A stretch of 64,000 bases of DNA from an uncultured Bacilli bacterium (GTDB taxonomy: Bacteria > Bacillota_I > Bacilli_A > ML615J-28 > CAG-313): positions 132,829 to 196,828 of the forward strand of contig CAKPBI010000002.1 in NCBI GenBank assembly GCA_934140285.1. Reading direction: 5' to 3'. The notes under the pieces are model-generated. The model did no database searches. It was not told the DNA's origin and worked only from the letters and a program-made list of their open reading frames with translations. A program made the position numbers and the translations under genes. Below, in pieces: positions 53,697 to 63,978 of this stretch (positions are counted from its first letter, which is position 1; the number at the start of each line of letters is the position of its first letter).

Positions 53697-55247
53697 ATGA
53701 AAAAAGGAAAGAAACTAAGAAACGTTGGAAGAAGAACAATCTCAATATTTAAACAAATAATCTTAATTATAATAACACTTGCTTTAATATCTTTACAGAT
53801 AGCTTTAATTTATAGTTTATTATTTAAAGCCGCAAACATACAATTTTTATATATTTTTATTAAAGTCCTTGGAATAATCTGTGTAATTAATTTAATTGAT
53901 AAAGAAATGATAAGTAGTTTTAAAATCATTTGGATTATTATAATTTTAGTATTCCCTTTTGTAGGTACAATTTTTTACTTGTTCGCGGGGAATGAAAGAA
54001 CCTTTCCTAAAAGAAAAAGTCGAAAGGTTAGATCGTATGTTAATACCTTTATTCCTAGTCAAAAAGAGTTAAAGTCATTAAAAGAAGAAGATGATGTTTT
54101 ATATAAACATATATCCGTAATTACTAGAGGCTGTGATTTTCCGTACTATAGGAATACTGAGATTACCTACTTTAATCATATTGATGAAAAAGTAGAGAAA
54201 ATGATTGAAGATATCAAAAAAGCCAAAAAATATATCTTCATTGAATATTTTATAATATCAAGTGGAAAACTGTTAGATAGCTTAATTGAAGCTTTAACGA
54301 TTGCTTCAACAAATGGAGCTATTATTAAGATTTGTTATGATGACTTTGGAAGTAAGGCTAACTTAAAACCCGTTGATATTAAAAGATTAAAAGCGATACC
54401 TAATCTAAAAATCGTAAAATTTGCACCACTTGGATTTACACTTAATTTAACAGTAAATTACCGAAATCATCGTAAAACATTAATCATTGATGGTGAAATA
54501 GGATATATGGGTGGAGATAATCTTGCTGATGAATATGCCAACTATATTACTCGATTTGGTTATTGGCGTGATAATGGAGTAAGAATCTATGGAGAAGCGG
54601 TAAATAATTTAGTCTATATGTTTGCTGAAACATGGTATTTATCAACCAAAGAAATGTTAGATATTAATAACTACATTAATCCCGTAAAAACAGATGCTAA
54701 CTATGTAGTAATGCCATATGCTGATGGACCTACAGACAAAAGAAATCCTGCTCATGATTTATATGTTTCGATGATTAATAATGCCAAAGACTATTTATAT
54801 GTCTCAACACCTTACCTAATAATTGATCATGACTTTATAAATGAACTTGTTCTCGCCGCAAGAAGTGGGGTAGATGTAAGAATTTTAGTCCCAGGAATCC
54901 CTGATAAAAAGACAGTATATCTTATGAGTAGAAGCCACTTTGGGGAATTATTGAAAGCAGGGGTAAAAATATATAGGTATACTCCAGGCTTTAATCATGC
55001 TAAAAACTTTATTTGTGATGATAAATATGGAACAGTCGGATCCGTAAATGTCGATTATAGAAGTTTATACTTACATTTTGAAAATGGACTATTTATAAAT
55101 AACCAAGAAATAGTGACTAACATGAGACAAGATTTTGAAGAAGATCTTAAAGTAAGTGAAGAAATAACTTATGAAAAATGGAAAAAACGTCCTGTTATTT
55201 CCAAAATAGTTGAATTTGTTTTAAAAGTGTTTTCTACTCTAATGTAA
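53697..55247 (+). CDS. cls: Cardiolipin synthase
   Basis: Phospholipase D superfamily enzyme joining two phosphatidylglycerols to cardiolipin in the membrane. Two to three N-terminal hydrophobic helices (about residues 15-90) precede two HKD motifs: NHRKTLIIDGEIGYMGGDNLADEY (about 262-285) and FNHAKNFICDDKYGTVGSVN (about 435-455). It has 516 aa. The start at 53697 is set by GGGGGGA; an upstream ATG (53685) lies before it. Stands as a single gene. Confidence 0.94.
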   Translation: MKKGKKLRNVGRRTISIFKQIILIIITLALISLQIALIYSLLFKAANIQFLYIFIKVLGIICVINLIDKEMISSFKIIWIIIILVFPFVGTIFYLFAGNERTFPKRKSRKVRSYVNTFIPSQKELKSLKEEDDVLYKHISVITRGCDFPYYRNTEITYFNHIDEKVEKMIEDIKKAKKYIFIEYFIISSGKLLDSLIEALTIASTNGAIIKICYDDFGSKANLKPVDIKRLKAIPNLKIVKFAPLGFTLNLTVNYRNHRKTLIIDGEIGYMGGDNLADEYANYITRFGYWRDNGVRIYGEAVNNLVYMFAETWYLSTKEMLDINNYINPVKTDANYVVMPYADGPTDKRNPAHDLYVSMINNAKDYLYVSTPYLIIDHDFINELVLAARSGVDVRILVPGIPDKKTVYLMSRSHFGELLKAGVKIYRYTPGFNHAKNFICDDKYGTVGSVNVDYRSLYLHFENGLFINNQEIVTNMRQDFEEDLKVSEEITYEKWKKRPVISKIVEFVLKVFSTLM

Positions 55248-55321
55248 GACTTAATCAACAATATCATTTCCTTTTAAAAACAAAACTATTTTTGTTATAA
55301 TAATATAGATGAGGATTAACT

Positions 55322-55936
55322 ATGGAAAACATAATTAAATTTGTTCAAAATGAAATGAAAAACGATAAAACTGGTCATGACTTCAATCATGCCTTAAGAG
55401 TAGTAAACAATGCAAAAAAAATAATGCAACAAGAAGGCGGTAATGAAAAAATCATTATCACTGCATGCTTCATCCATGATACAATTGATGAAAAGTTATT
55501 TGAAAATGTAAAGATCCAAATAAATAAAATAATTACGCTTTTAAAAGAAGAACAATATTCATCAAATGAAATAGAAGAAATTATATTTATTATTACTAAT
55601 ATGTCTTTTCATAAACAAATTAAAAATGATAACTTAAACTTTCAAATTGTACAAGATGCAGATAAACTTGATGCATTAGGTTCAATAGGTATTATTCGTA
55701 CTATTCAATATGGAACAACCAAATCACGCGTATTTTATGAAGAAGAAAATCTAAAAAATGTCAATGGAAAACTATTCTTTAATAAAAGTACCGAAACAAC
55801 ACTTTCCCACTTTTACGATAAACTATTAAAACTACCAATGTTGATGAACACGAAAACAGGTAAATCAATAGCGTTAAAAAGAGTTTTGATAATGAATGAT
55901 TTTTTAGATAATTTTTATCAAGAATTGGAGAATTAA
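55322..55936 (+). CDS. HD-domain hydrolase
   Basis: A 204-aa metal-dependent phosphohydrolase of the HD superfamily, YedJ-like. Metal ligands are in GHDFNHALRVV (first His), CFIHDTID (His-Asp pair) and VQDADKLDALGSIGI (final Asp). The motifs are in the usual order. Its TATAAT (55296-55301) is 26 bases upstream. Substrate unknown, probably a nucleotide or phosphomonoester. A lipoprotein gene follows after three bases. Confidence 0.87.
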   Translation: MENIIKFVQNEMKNDKTGHDFNHALRVVNNAKKIMQQEGGNEKIIITACFIHDTIDEKLFENVKIQINKIITLLKEEQYSSNEIEEIIFIITNMSFHKQIKNDNLNFQIVQDADKLDALGSIGIIRTIQYGTTKSRVFYEEENLKNVNGKLFFNKSTETTLSHFYDKLLKLPMLMNTKTGKSIALKRVLIMNDFLDNFYQELEN

Positions 55937-55939
55937 AAA

Positions 55940-57526
55940 ATGAGAAAAATGAGTAAAATTTTAGGATTAATGATATTTATCTTTTTTCTACTAATTACAG
56001 GATGTGATAGTGAACATCTAGGAGATAAATATCAATTTACAATTAACTATGAAACAAAAGGTATTGGTGAAATATCCTCAGAAAAGTTTGATATAAATAC
56101 TGAAGTTACTTTACCACTTCCATCACAAGATGGTTATATATTTATTGGTTGGTATAAAGACTCAGCTTTTACTGATGGTCCATATACTAAATATAAAGGA
56201 GAAAACAATGCCAGCATTACTTTCTATGCTAAATGGCAAACAGTAGAAGAATATGAGTTAATAAGAAAAACTCTTCTTGTTAGTGAAATATATGATTTAA
56301 TTAAAAGTATTCCTGAAAATCTTCATTTAAGTGATCAAGAAACGATCAAAGAAGCAAGAGAAAAATATGATTCACTAGATGAAGAATTTCAAGAAAGAAT
56401 TATCAACTACGATAAACTTGTCCAAGCAGAGCTTAGATTTGAAAACTATTTGTACAAAATTGAAAAAGCCGCAAGAAAATTTGATGACAAAGTCGATGAA
56501 TTACCTCGAGTAGTATCACATCTAAATGTTGAACTATTAAATGAAATTTCAGAAATATATCAAGGACTAACATCTGATGAAAGATCAATTGTTAAGAAAT
56601 ACACATATTATAAGAATGCGGTTGACAAAATTAAAGAATTAGAAAATGATAAGAATCATATAACATATGTATTAGGTGATTATGTATATGAATCAAAACA
56701 TGATTTATATGTGGCTTTCTTTACAGAATACTATTATTTCATTTTAGATAACTATGGTGATGAAGTCTTTAAAAATAATAAAATAAATACTCTTGATGAT
56801 TTTTTAAAATTAGGTCTTGACTATGATGCAGGGCGTGGACAAATGCGTGCTCTTGGTGATAACTTTGGTTGGTACTTCCTTGAAAAAGATTTAAATGGTG
56901 CTCTTGAAGATCAAACAAAAGATAAATTCTTAGGTTATTGTTACAAAAACAATAAATTTATTGAGTTTATTAATGCCTATACAACATTCTTTTCTTACTG
57001 GAGAATTGATGAAGGATATGCTAACAAAACTAACTATGGTGCAGATATGTTCGCTGAAAGTTGGGCACCAGTAGTTGACTTATGTAAATACTTTTATTTT
57101 AGTGCATCTAGCTCATATGTAAAGTCTAATCGTGTTCTTGACTATTTCAACAATCCAACGGGAGTTGCTTTTGGAGACTTCGATGAAGAAATAAAAGTAG
57201 GAATGACCTTACCAACGCCAACTTTAAGAGGATATCGCTTTGTTGGTTGGTATGATAACAAAGACTTTAATGGGGAAGCAATTACTACTATTCAATCGAC
57301 AAATGAAAAAGTGGTTTTATATGCAAAATGGGAAGAAGATCTTTATCAACAATCTGTTGACGCAGCAGCATTAGTAGATGTTTATATTAATAATTTATTA
57401 ACAAATGTTGCTGATGCATCATCAGAAAACATCTATATCGCAAGTAGTATGTATGAAAGACTTTCCTCTTTTGCGAAACCATATGTTAAATATTATAATG
57501 ATTTAAAAAGATTACTTGCAGAATAA
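55940..57526 (+). CDS. Lipoprotein with two InlB B-repeat domains
   Basis: A 528-aa lipoprotein; lipobox ITGC (Cys about residue 23). Two InlB B-repeat (Listeria-Bacteroides) domains flank the protein: residues ~33-95 (NYETKGIGEISS ... DGYIFIGWYKDSAFTDGPYT ... FYAKW) and ~415-470 (RGYRFVGWYDNKDFNGEAIT ... LYAKWEE). Between them is a helical, charged region with FEAxx-like ITYVLGDYVYESKHDLYVAFF. Surface-exposed adhesion or sensing is plausible. Probably cotranscribed with the HD hydrolase gene. Confidence 0.82.
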   Translation: MRKMSKILGLMIFIFFLLITGCDSEHLGDKYQFTINYETKGIGEISSEKFDINTEVTLPLPSQDGYIFIGWYKDSAFTDGPYTKYKGENNASITFYAKWQTVEEYELIRKTLLVSEIYDLIKSIPENLHLSDQETIKEAREKYDSLDEEFQERIINYDKLVQAELRFENYLYKIEKAARKFDDKVDELPRVVSHLNVELLNEISEIYQGLTSDERSIVKKYTYYKNAVDKIKELENDKNHITYVLGDYVYESKHDLYVAFFTEYYYFILDNYGDEVFKNNKINTLDDFLKLGLDYDAGRGQMRALGDNFGWYFLEKDLNGALEDQTKDKFLGYCYKNNKFIEFINAYTTFFSYWRIDEGYANKTNYGADMFAESWAPVVDLCKYFYFSASSSYVKSNRVLDYFNNPTGVAFGDFDEEIKVGMTLPTPTLRGYRFVGWYDNKDFNGEAITTIQSTNEKVVLYAKWEEDLYQQSVDAAALVDVYINNLLTNVADASSENIYIASSMYERLSSFAKPYVKYYNDLKRLLAE

Positions 57527-57534
57527 TAAATAAA

Positions 57535-57583
57535 GACTATAGAAATGAAATGGATTCCATCTCAAATTCTATAGCCTTTTTTA
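57535..57583 (+). terminator. Rho-independent terminator after the InlB-repeat lipoprotein
   Basis: Extended hairpin: GACTATAGAAAT / AATTCTATAGCC outer arms, an inner ATGG / CCAT, and a TTTTTT tail. Confidence 0.82.
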
Positions 57584-57660
57584 CTATAATCCTTGCTTAG
57601 TATTTTGTTTTACTTTTTTGTTATTTTGATATATAATATAATAGAAAGAGAGCAAACATT

Positions 57661-58161
57661 ATGAAAAAAATATTACTTATTATATTAACAATAATTGTTA
57701 CTATTATGTCACCTAGTTGTAAGAACAAAGATAAATATGAAAAAGTAGATGATCACTATAGTGGCTTGTATTTTGAAATTAAAGAAGATACAGATTATAA
57801 ACTTGGGAATGCCAGTGTTAATCCATGTATCTACTTAAATCATAATAAGAATACCTTAGTCACAGACTCTGGTCTTTATGCGATATCTTTCTCAGAACTT
57901 GCTCATCCAGTAATGGAAGAAGAAGGTGAAACAGCATATCTTGTATATGCAACAATGACATTTCCAAAAACAATGGATGGAGAAATCAAAGTATATCTCA
58001 TAAAAGAAGATGAAAGTGGTAATTTCTTTGTTGATAAAGAAACTAGTTTGGTTATGGATCTTTCAAAAAAAGGAACATACAGTAAGAGTTATAAATATAT
58101 TTTAAATGATACTAAGTATCGCTTTCAAATTACAATAAATTGTCATAAAAAAGGAGAATAA
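57661..58161 (+). CDS. Lipoprotein of unknown function before nagA
   Basis: A 166-aa lipoprotein with signal peptide and lipobox SPSC (Cys about residue 20). The rest is beta-rich (GLYFEIKEDTDYKLGNASVNPCIYLN ... GLYAISFSELAHPV ... TAYLVYATMTFPKTMDGEIKVYLIKED). No domain recognised. It is three bases from nagA, so a role linked to amino-sugar handling at the surface is conceivable but unproven. AGAGAG is a weak RBS. Confidence 0.7.
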   Translation: MKKILLIILTIIVTIMSPSCKNKDKYEKVDDHYSGLYFEIKEDTDYKLGNASVNPCIYLNHNKNTLVTDSGLYAISFSELAHPVMEEEGETAYLVYATMTFPKTMDGEIKVYLIKEDESGNFFVDKETSLVMDLSKKGTYSKSYKYILNDTKYRFQITINCHKKGE

Positions 58162-58164
58162 GAT

Positions 58165-59307
58165 ATGAAAGGTTTTATTAATAGTTGGATTGTAACAGAA
58201 GAAGGAAAAATTAAAGGAAATTTAATTATTGAAGATGGCAAAATTGCATCTCTTGGAAATGAAAGTGCTCAAGGATTAATGGAATTACCTGAAAATTATA
58301 CCGTAATTCCTGGATTCATTGATGAACATATTCATGGTGCTATGGGTAGTGATGCTATGGATGGTACTTTTAAAGATTTATCAACAATTGCTAAAGCTTT
58401 AGCAAGTGAAGGTACAACAGGATTTTTAGCAACAACAATGACTCAAAGCCCTGAAAATATTTGTCATGCTTTAAACGCTGTAAAAGAATATCGTGAACAA
58501 AACCCTGAAGAAGGTGCGGAAATCTTAGGTGTACACCTTGAAGGCCCTTTTATTGCTAAAGAACATGTTGGTGCACAACCTATTGAGTATGTACAAAAAC
58601 CACTAGTTGAAACATTTAAAGTTTATGAAGAAGCCAGTGGAAATAACATTAAAATTGTAACTCTTGCACCAGAAGTTGAAGGAGCCGAAGATTTAATTAA
58701 GTACTTAGTATCTAAACATATTGTTGCATCTGTTGGTCATACAGGAGCTACTTATGAAGATGTAAAAAGAGCAATTGCTGCTGGAGCATCAAATGCTACA
58801 CATACTTATAATGCAATGAAAGGTGTGCATCATCGTGAAGTTGGTACTGTTGGTGCCACATTCTTATTTGATGAAATAAATGCGGAAATCATTTGTGATG
58901 GTATCCACGTATCAGCACCTGCTATTCAACTTTTATATAAAAATAAACCACATAATAAATTTACATTAATCACTGATGCTATGCGTGCAAAACATATGCC
59001 AGATGGAATGTATGAATTAGGCGGTCAACCAGTAATTGTTAAAAACAATGAAGCAAGACTTGAAAATGGTACTCTTGCTGGTAGTGTATTAAAGATGAAC
59101 CTAGCAGTCAAAAATGTTATGAAATTCTTAAATCTACCTCTTGAAGAAGTTGTAAAATATGCAACTATCAACCCTGCTCGTAATCTTCACATCGATAATG
59201 AAGTAGGAAGCATTAAAGTTGGAAAACGAGCAAACCTTGTTGTTGTTGATGAAAACTTAAATGTTATTATGACTATTCGTGATGGTAAGGTTATCTATCA
59301 AAAATAA
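58165..59307 (+). CDS. nagA: N-acetylglucosamine-6-phosphate deacetylase
   Basis: Removes acetate from GlcNAc-6-phosphate in cell-wall sugar recycling and amino-sugar use. Metal-binding HxH is in DEHIHGAMGSDAMDG; further landmarks are GVHLEGPFIAKEHVGAQ, VGHTGATYEDVKRA, THTYNAMKGVHHREVG, and the catalytic Asp in LITDAMRAKHMPDG. At 380 aa it is full length. AAAGGAG precedes the start. No nagB or transporter lies beside it; the two ABC-transporter genes follow after 15 bases. Confidence 0.95.
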   Translation: MKGFINSWIVTEEGKIKGNLIIEDGKIASLGNESAQGLMELPENYTVIPGFIDEHIHGAMGSDAMDGTFKDLSTIAKALASEGTTGFLATTMTQSPENICHALNAVKEYREQNPEEGAEILGVHLEGPFIAKEHVGAQPIEYVQKPLVETFKVYEEASGNNIKIVTLAPEVEGAEDLIKYLVSKHIVASVGHTGATYEDVKRAIAAGASNATHTYNAMKGVHHREVGTVGATFLFDEINAEIICDGIHVSAPAIQLLYKNKPHNKFTLITDAMRAKHMPDGMYELGGQPVIVKNNEARLENGTLAGSVLKMNLAVKNVMKFLNLPLEEVVKYATINPARNLHIDNEVGSIKVGKRANLVVVDENLNVIMTIRDGKVIYQK

Positions 59308-59331
59308 TAAAAATTAAGGAGGATGGCTTTC

Positions 59332-60045
59332 ATGCTATCGATTAAAAACTACTCAAAAACATATGGTAATGGAAAAAAAGCAGTAGATAATCTATCTCTT
59401 GAAGTTGAAGATGGTGATTTATTTGCCTTTATTGGTCATAATGGTGCTGGAAAATCAACAACCATTAAATCAGTTGTAGGTATCTTACCATTTGAAGAAG
59501 GAGATATTTACATTGGAGGCCTTTCAATTAAAGATCATCCTGTCGAATGCAAAAAGATGATTGGTTATATTCCAGATAACCCTGATTTGTATGATTCATT
59601 AACAGGAATAGGTTACTTAAATTTTATTGGTGATTTATTTGATGTATCTACAGAAAAAAGAAAAGAAATAATTGAAAAATACGCAACAATGTTTGAACTC
59701 CATAATGACCTAAATAATTTTATTAGTTCATATTCTCATGGAATGAAACAAAAACTTGCATTAATATCAGCTTTTATTCATGAACCTAAACTATTAGTTC
59801 TTGATGAACCATTTGTTGGACTTGATCCAAAAGCAACTTTTCTTGTAAAAAAGGTAATGAAAGAATTCTGTGAAAATGGTGGCTCAATTTTCTTTTCAAC
59901 ACATATTCTAGAAGTTGCTCAAAAACTATGTAATAAAATAGCAATAATAAAAAAAGGTAAACTTGTAACCTATGGAGATATGGAAACGGTAACTAAAGAA
60001 GCCTCATTAGAAGAAGTATTTATGGAGCTTGTAGATAATGCGTAA
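59332..60045 (+). CDS. ABC transporter ATP-binding protein
   Basis: A 237-aa ABC ATPase: Walker A GHNGAGKSTTIKSVVG, signature SYSHGMKQKLALI, Walker B LLVLDEPFVGLDP and the switch His in FFSTHILEVAQ. It is of the single-component ABC-2 exporter type (EcsA/CcmA-like). The start at 59332 follows AAGGAGG (59316-59322) at nine bases; an ATG at 59323 overlaps this site. It overlaps the permease gene by eight bases, so the two form one exporter of unknown substrate. Confidence 0.93.
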   Translation: MLSIKNYSKTYGNGKKAVDNLSLEVEDGDLFAFIGHNGAGKSTTIKSVVGILPFEEGDIYIGGLSIKDHPVECKKMIGYIPDNPDLYDSLTGIGYLNFIGDLFDVSTEKRKEIIEKYATMFELHNDLNNFISSYSHGMKQKLALISAFIHEPKLLVLDEPFVGLDPKATFLVKKVMKEFCENGGSIFFSTHILEVAQKLCNKIAIIKKGKLVTYGDMETVTKEASLEEVFMELVDNA

Positions 60046-61597
60046 AACATGGATTCTCATAAAAAATTACTTTAATTGTTTTATTGGTAGGGTTACCAAA
60101 AACAAAAAAACAACAAAAAAGAATTTAAGTGGGATTGGTTTAGTTTTATTATTTGGGTTAATCTTTGTCTTCATGTTTATCAGTCTTGCCATCTCAACCT
60201 TAGATCAAGCAATGGAAGCAGGAGACCCTCGCATAGCATTATATGTTAATGCTTCAATGGCCCTTGTATTTTTGATTCTCTTAACAATAACCAAAAGTAC
60301 AACCCCAAGTAAAGGAAAAGATGAAGAATTATTATTAAGTTTACCAGTGTCAAAAAAAGATATTGTCATTTCAAAAGTCTTTTTTGATTATTTATTTGAT
60401 TTCTTTATTGTAATAGGAACCCTAGTTCCATCCTATGTTGTTTATTTTATCAAAATAGATACATCATTTTTACTAGTACTTAGATCGCTTGTGGTATGTT
60501 TGTTAATACCAATGCTATCAAGTGCTCTAGGATATTTCTTGAGTTTAATATTCTCCATATTTTCTAGTAAGTTTAAATATTATTCTATTATTCAATCAAT
60601 ATTTACTATTATATTTTTACTAGTTTTTATGGTTATGTATTATGGAATAACAATGGCTTCATCATCGGGTACAACAACAAATCTTATTATGAGTTTAGAA
60701 CCGATCAGATGGATTGTTATGTTCATTGAAAATGGTGATTTGTTATCTTTATTATACATTGTATTATGCACAATTCCTGTTTTTGTCATTAGCATTTTAA
60801 TTAAAGCTAAATTGCTTGGAAGATCATTTAATAAGTATAAAACCAAAAATAATGGATTAAACTATAAAAAGTCAAAGGCATTTACCTCTCTTTACAAAAG
60901 AGAAATAGCAAGATATTTTAGTCTTCCTGTATATGTAGTAAATACCTTGTTTGGAGCAATTCTCCTTTTATTAGTTGCTTTTATTCTTTTGTTTATTGGA
61001 AAAGATTATATTATTAACTTGCTTGCTGCAGCAGGACTAAAAGATTTTGAAAAACTATTTTTAATAGCTGTTTTATTAATAATGCTTTTTACCATTTCAA
61101 CAGTATGTATCACATCTTCAAGTGTTTCCTTAGAAGGTAAAACTTTATGGATATTAAAAGCTCATCCTATTAATACAAAAACAATTCTACTATCAAAAGT
61201 ATTTAGTAACTTTATAATTGGATTTGTTCCTATATTTATAAGCTCAACTTTAATTGCGATATCAATCGGTTTTAAATACTATGTTTTTCTTCTTTTAATC
61301 CCACTTGTATTTCAAGTAGTGGTATCTATTGTTGGATTAATAACCAACCTTGAGTATCCAAAATTAGAATGGGAAAACGAAATGTCAGTAGTTAAACAAA
61401 GCTTAAGTGTGGGAATAGCAATGGGAATAAACATTGTATTGGCAGTTTTTCCTCTTGTTAGCTGGTTTATCCTTTCAGGCATCTTAGATGAAATGTTAGT
61501 GCTAGGAATTATTTTAATAGAATATATTATAATAGCCTTTATTTCCTATAAGATATTAATAAAAAAAGGAATAAAATTATTTGATAGTCTTAACTAA
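60038..61597 (+). CDS. ABC-2 type permease
   Basis: A 519-aa membrane protein with about twelve hydrophobic helices, in two groups separated by a soluble region (KNNGLNYKKSKAFTSLYKREIARYFSLPVYVVN) that resembles EcsB/ABC-2-type permeases. The N-terminal segment MRKTWILIKNYFNCF is amphipathic. DEELLLSLPVSKKDIVISK fits the coupling helix. It pairs with the preceding ATPase. Substrate unknown; a lipid, antibiotic or peptide exporter is possible. Confidence 0.87.
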   Translation: MRKTWILIKNYFNCFIGRVTKNKKTTKKNLSGIGLVLLFGLIFVFMFISLAISTLDQAMEAGDPRIALYVNASMALVFLILLTITKSTTPSKGKDEELLLSLPVSKKDIVISKVFFDYLFDFFIVIGTLVPSYVVYFIKIDTSFLLVLRSLVVCLLIPMLSSALGYFLSLIFSIFSSKFKYYSIIQSIFTIIFLLVFMVMYYGITMASSSGTTTNLIMSLEPIRWIVMFIENGDLLSLLYIVLCTIPVFVISILIKAKLLGRSFNKYKTKNNGLNYKKSKAFTSLYKREIARYFSLPVYVVNTLFGAILLLLVAFILLFIGKDYIINLLAAAGLKDFEKLFLIAVLLIMLFTISTVCITSSSVSLEGKTLWILKAHPINTKTILLSKVFSNFIIGFVPIFISSTLIAISIGFKYYVFLLLIPLVFQVVVSIVGLITNLEYPKLEWENEMSVVKQSLSVGIAMGINIVLAVFPLVSWFILSGILDEMLVLGIILIEYIIIAFISYKILIKKGIKLFDSLN

Positions 61598-61604
61598 AAT
61601 AATC

Positions 61605-61645
61605 AATAAGTGGTAATAGATTAATTCTATTATCACTTATTTTTA
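61605..61645 (+). terminator. Rho-independent terminator after the ABC exporter
   Basis: A 16-bp stem starting AATAAGTGGTAATAGA (one G-U pair) with a 5-nt loop and TTTTTA tail. Confidence 0.92.
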
Positions 61646-61681
61646 ATATATCTTAAATTTCATTATAACTTAATAGGTAAA

Positions 61682-61710
61682 TTGACACAAACTCTAAAAA
61701 ATGATATAAT
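61682..61710 (+). promoter_or_regulatory. Near-perfect promoter of topB
   Basis: TTGACA (61682-61687), 17-base spacer, TATAAT (61705-61710) with TGA before it; only 28 bases to the start. Confidence 0.85.
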
Positions 61711-61737
61711 TTAAGTAAATAATTAAAAGGTGAAAAT

Positions 61738-63888
61738 ATGAAAAAACTAATACTTGCGGAAAAACCTTCTGTTGCTAAAGAAATAGCAAGAGTACTAGGT
61801 TGTAATAAAAATGTAAATGGAGCTATTGTAGGTCCACAATATGTTGTAACATGGGCTTTAGGTCATCTTGTTACTCTCGCAACTCCCGAGGAAATGAATC
61901 ATGAATGGCAAGAATGGAAAATTGAAACTCTTCCAATGATACCTAAAAAGTTTGAAACTAGGGTAATAAGTGGAACATCTAAACAATTTAATAATGTTAA
62001 AATATGGTTAAAATCTGATGAAATATCAGAATTAATCATTGCGACTGACGCTGGAAGAGAAGGGGAACTTGTTGCTCGTTTTATCATTAACAAAGTTGGC
62101 TTTAATAAACCAATGCAAAGATTATGGATTTCCTCAATGACAGATAAAGCCATTAAAGAAGGCTTTAATAATTTGCTTCCTGCTAGACGTTATGAACCAC
62201 TTTACCATAGTGCTTTATCAAGAGCTATAGCTGATTGGTTAGTGGGACTAAATGTAACAAGAGCACTTACTTGTAAGTATAATGCTCAGTTATCTGCTGG
62301 TCGTGTTCAAACTCCAACCCTTGCGATGATTGTAGAAAGAGAAGAAGAAATAAATCATTTTACTCCAAAAGAATATTCATTAATTACTACTAAAATCAAA
62401 GGTACAGAATTTACATTACAAAGCAATAATGCCGATTATCACATATTTGATAAAGTAGAACTCCAAAAAATAATGAATGAACTACCAAAATATAGTGTAA
62501 AAGTAAAAAAGGTAACCACTAATACCAAACATGAATTACCACCATTATTATATGATTTAACCACCCTCCAACAAGATGGTAACAGACTTTATGGACTTAC
62601 TGCGAAACAAACTTTAGATATCATTCAAAAACTTTATGAACATTATAAGTATTTAACATATCCAAGAACAGATTCAAAATACTTAAGTTTAGATATGTAT
62701 GACACTATAAAGGAACGTCTACTTACAATTACAGATCAAACATATAAACCTTTTGTAAATAAAGTATTATCAAAACCATTAAACAAATCAAAAAGGATCT
62801 TTGATAATACAAAAGTAAGTGATCACCATGCGATAATCCTAACTGAACAAAGAACTAACTTAATGTTGTTAGATAATAATGAAAAAAGAATCTATGATTT
62901 AGTAATGAAAAGATTACTTTCAGCTTTTATGGATGACTATATATATAATCATTTAACAATTATATTAGAGATAGGACCATATACATTTAAAGCATGTGGC
63001 AAAAAAATAATTAGCCTTGGCTGGAAAGAACTATACAAACAAGGAGAAATAGAAGATGAAAACTTAAGTATAGTTCCCGTATTCACGGAGGGAGAAACCT
63101 TTGAAAAAGTATCCTATAATCTTCAAAAAGGTTTAACTAAACCTAAAGATCGATACACAGAAGCTACTCTTCTTTATGCGATGGAACATTGTGGCAACAT
63201 GGTAGAAGGCTCAATGCAAAAGGTTTTAAATAATGTATCAGGAATAGGTACTCCCGCAACCCGTGCCGACATTATCGAAAGAATCTTCAGTGCAGGATAT
63301 GTAGAACTAAAAGGAAAGAGTATCTTTCCAACAGAAAAAGGAAAACAACTAATAAAAATTGTTCCTCCATCCCTAAAATCTCCATCGCTTACAGCCCTTT
63401 GGGAATTAAAGTTATCAAAGATTGAAAAAGGTTTAATGAATAAAGATGTTTTTATAAAAGAAATGGAAGACAATACAAAAGCGTTAATCAATGAGGTATT
63501 AGAACAAGAATTTAAATATCGCCATGACAATGCATCCCTAAAGAAATGCCCAAACTGTGGAAAAACGTTATTAGAAGTAAATAATAAAGTAGGTAAAGCT
63601 TTAGTATGTATTGATCGTAATTGTGGATATAAAAAATATTTATCTCGTAACACTAACTTTATGTGTCCAAATTGTAAACGAAAATTAACTGAAATTGAAA
63701 GTAAAGAAAAGTTAGTATTAATATGTAGTTGTGGATATAAGGAAAGTAAAGAATCATACCTAAAAAAACTTAATGAAAATAAAGAAAAACTAAACAAAAA
63801 TGCTTTAAAAACATATATGAAAAAGCAAGAAAAAGAAATTCCTACAAATAATCCATTTGCGACATTATTCGACGAAATAAATAAATAA
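61738..63888 (+). CDS. topB: DNA topoisomerase III
   Basis: Type IA topoisomerase that decatenates replication and recombination intermediates. TOPRIM: MKKLILAEKPSVAKEIARVLG (start) and ATDAGREGELVARF with the metal-binding acids. The nucleophile Tyr is in KYLTYPRTDSKYLS (about residue 308). The C-terminus has two zinc-ribbon modules (CPNCGKTLLEVNNK ... CIDRNCGY and CPNCKRKLTEIESK ... CSCGY) and a Lys-rich tail. It has 716 aa, as usual. It has its own promoter and ends 90 bases before a terminator. Confidence 0.95.
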   Translation: MKKLILAEKPSVAKEIARVLGCNKNVNGAIVGPQYVVTWALGHLVTLATPEEMNHEWQEWKIETLPMIPKKFETRVISGTSKQFNNVKIWLKSDEISELIIATDAGREGELVARFIINKVGFNKPMQRLWISSMTDKAIKEGFNNLLPARRYEPLYHSALSRAIADWLVGLNVTRALTCKYNAQLSAGRVQTPTLAMIVEREEEINHFTPKEYSLITTKIKGTEFTLQSNNADYHIFDKVELQKIMNELPKYSVKVKKVTTNTKHELPPLLYDLTTLQQDGNRLYGLTAKQTLDIIQKLYEHYKYLTYPRTDSKYLSLDMYDTIKERLLTITDQTYKPFVNKVLSKPLNKSKRIFDNTKVSDHHAIILTEQRTNLMLLDNNEKRIYDLVMKRLLSAFMDDYIYNHLTIILEIGPYTFKACGKKIISLGWKELYKQGEIEDENLSIVPVFTEGETFEKVSYNLQKGLTKPKDRYTEATLLYAMEHCGNMVEGSMQKVLNNVSGIGTPATRADIIERIFSAGYVELKGKSIFPTEKGKQLIKIVPPSLKSPSLTALWELKLSKIEKGLMNKDVFIKEMEDNTKALINEVLEQEFKYRHDNASLKKCPNCGKTLLEVNNKVGKALVCIDRNCGYKKYLSRNTNFMCPNCKRKLTEIESKEKLVLICSCGYKESKESYLKKLNENKEKLNKNALKTYMKKQEKEIPTNNPFATLFDEINK

Positions 63889-63978
63889 TAAAGCAAAAAA
63901 AATTTTAAATACTTGATTTGTGTTATAACCTGAGTTTGACAGTGATATGCTAAAACTCAAAATTATATTTGATAAATA

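Noticed and set aside
63174..63896. 240-codon antisense frame opposite topB
   Set aside because: Its Phe/Ser/Leu-rich composition is the complement of Lys/Glu-rich topB sequence, and it has no RBS or promoter.
63901..63978. Short inverted repeat GAGTTT / AAACTC and TTGACA after topB
   Set aside because: The pairing is only 6 bp and there is no -10 at a proper distance; the window ends before any downstream gene could be judged.
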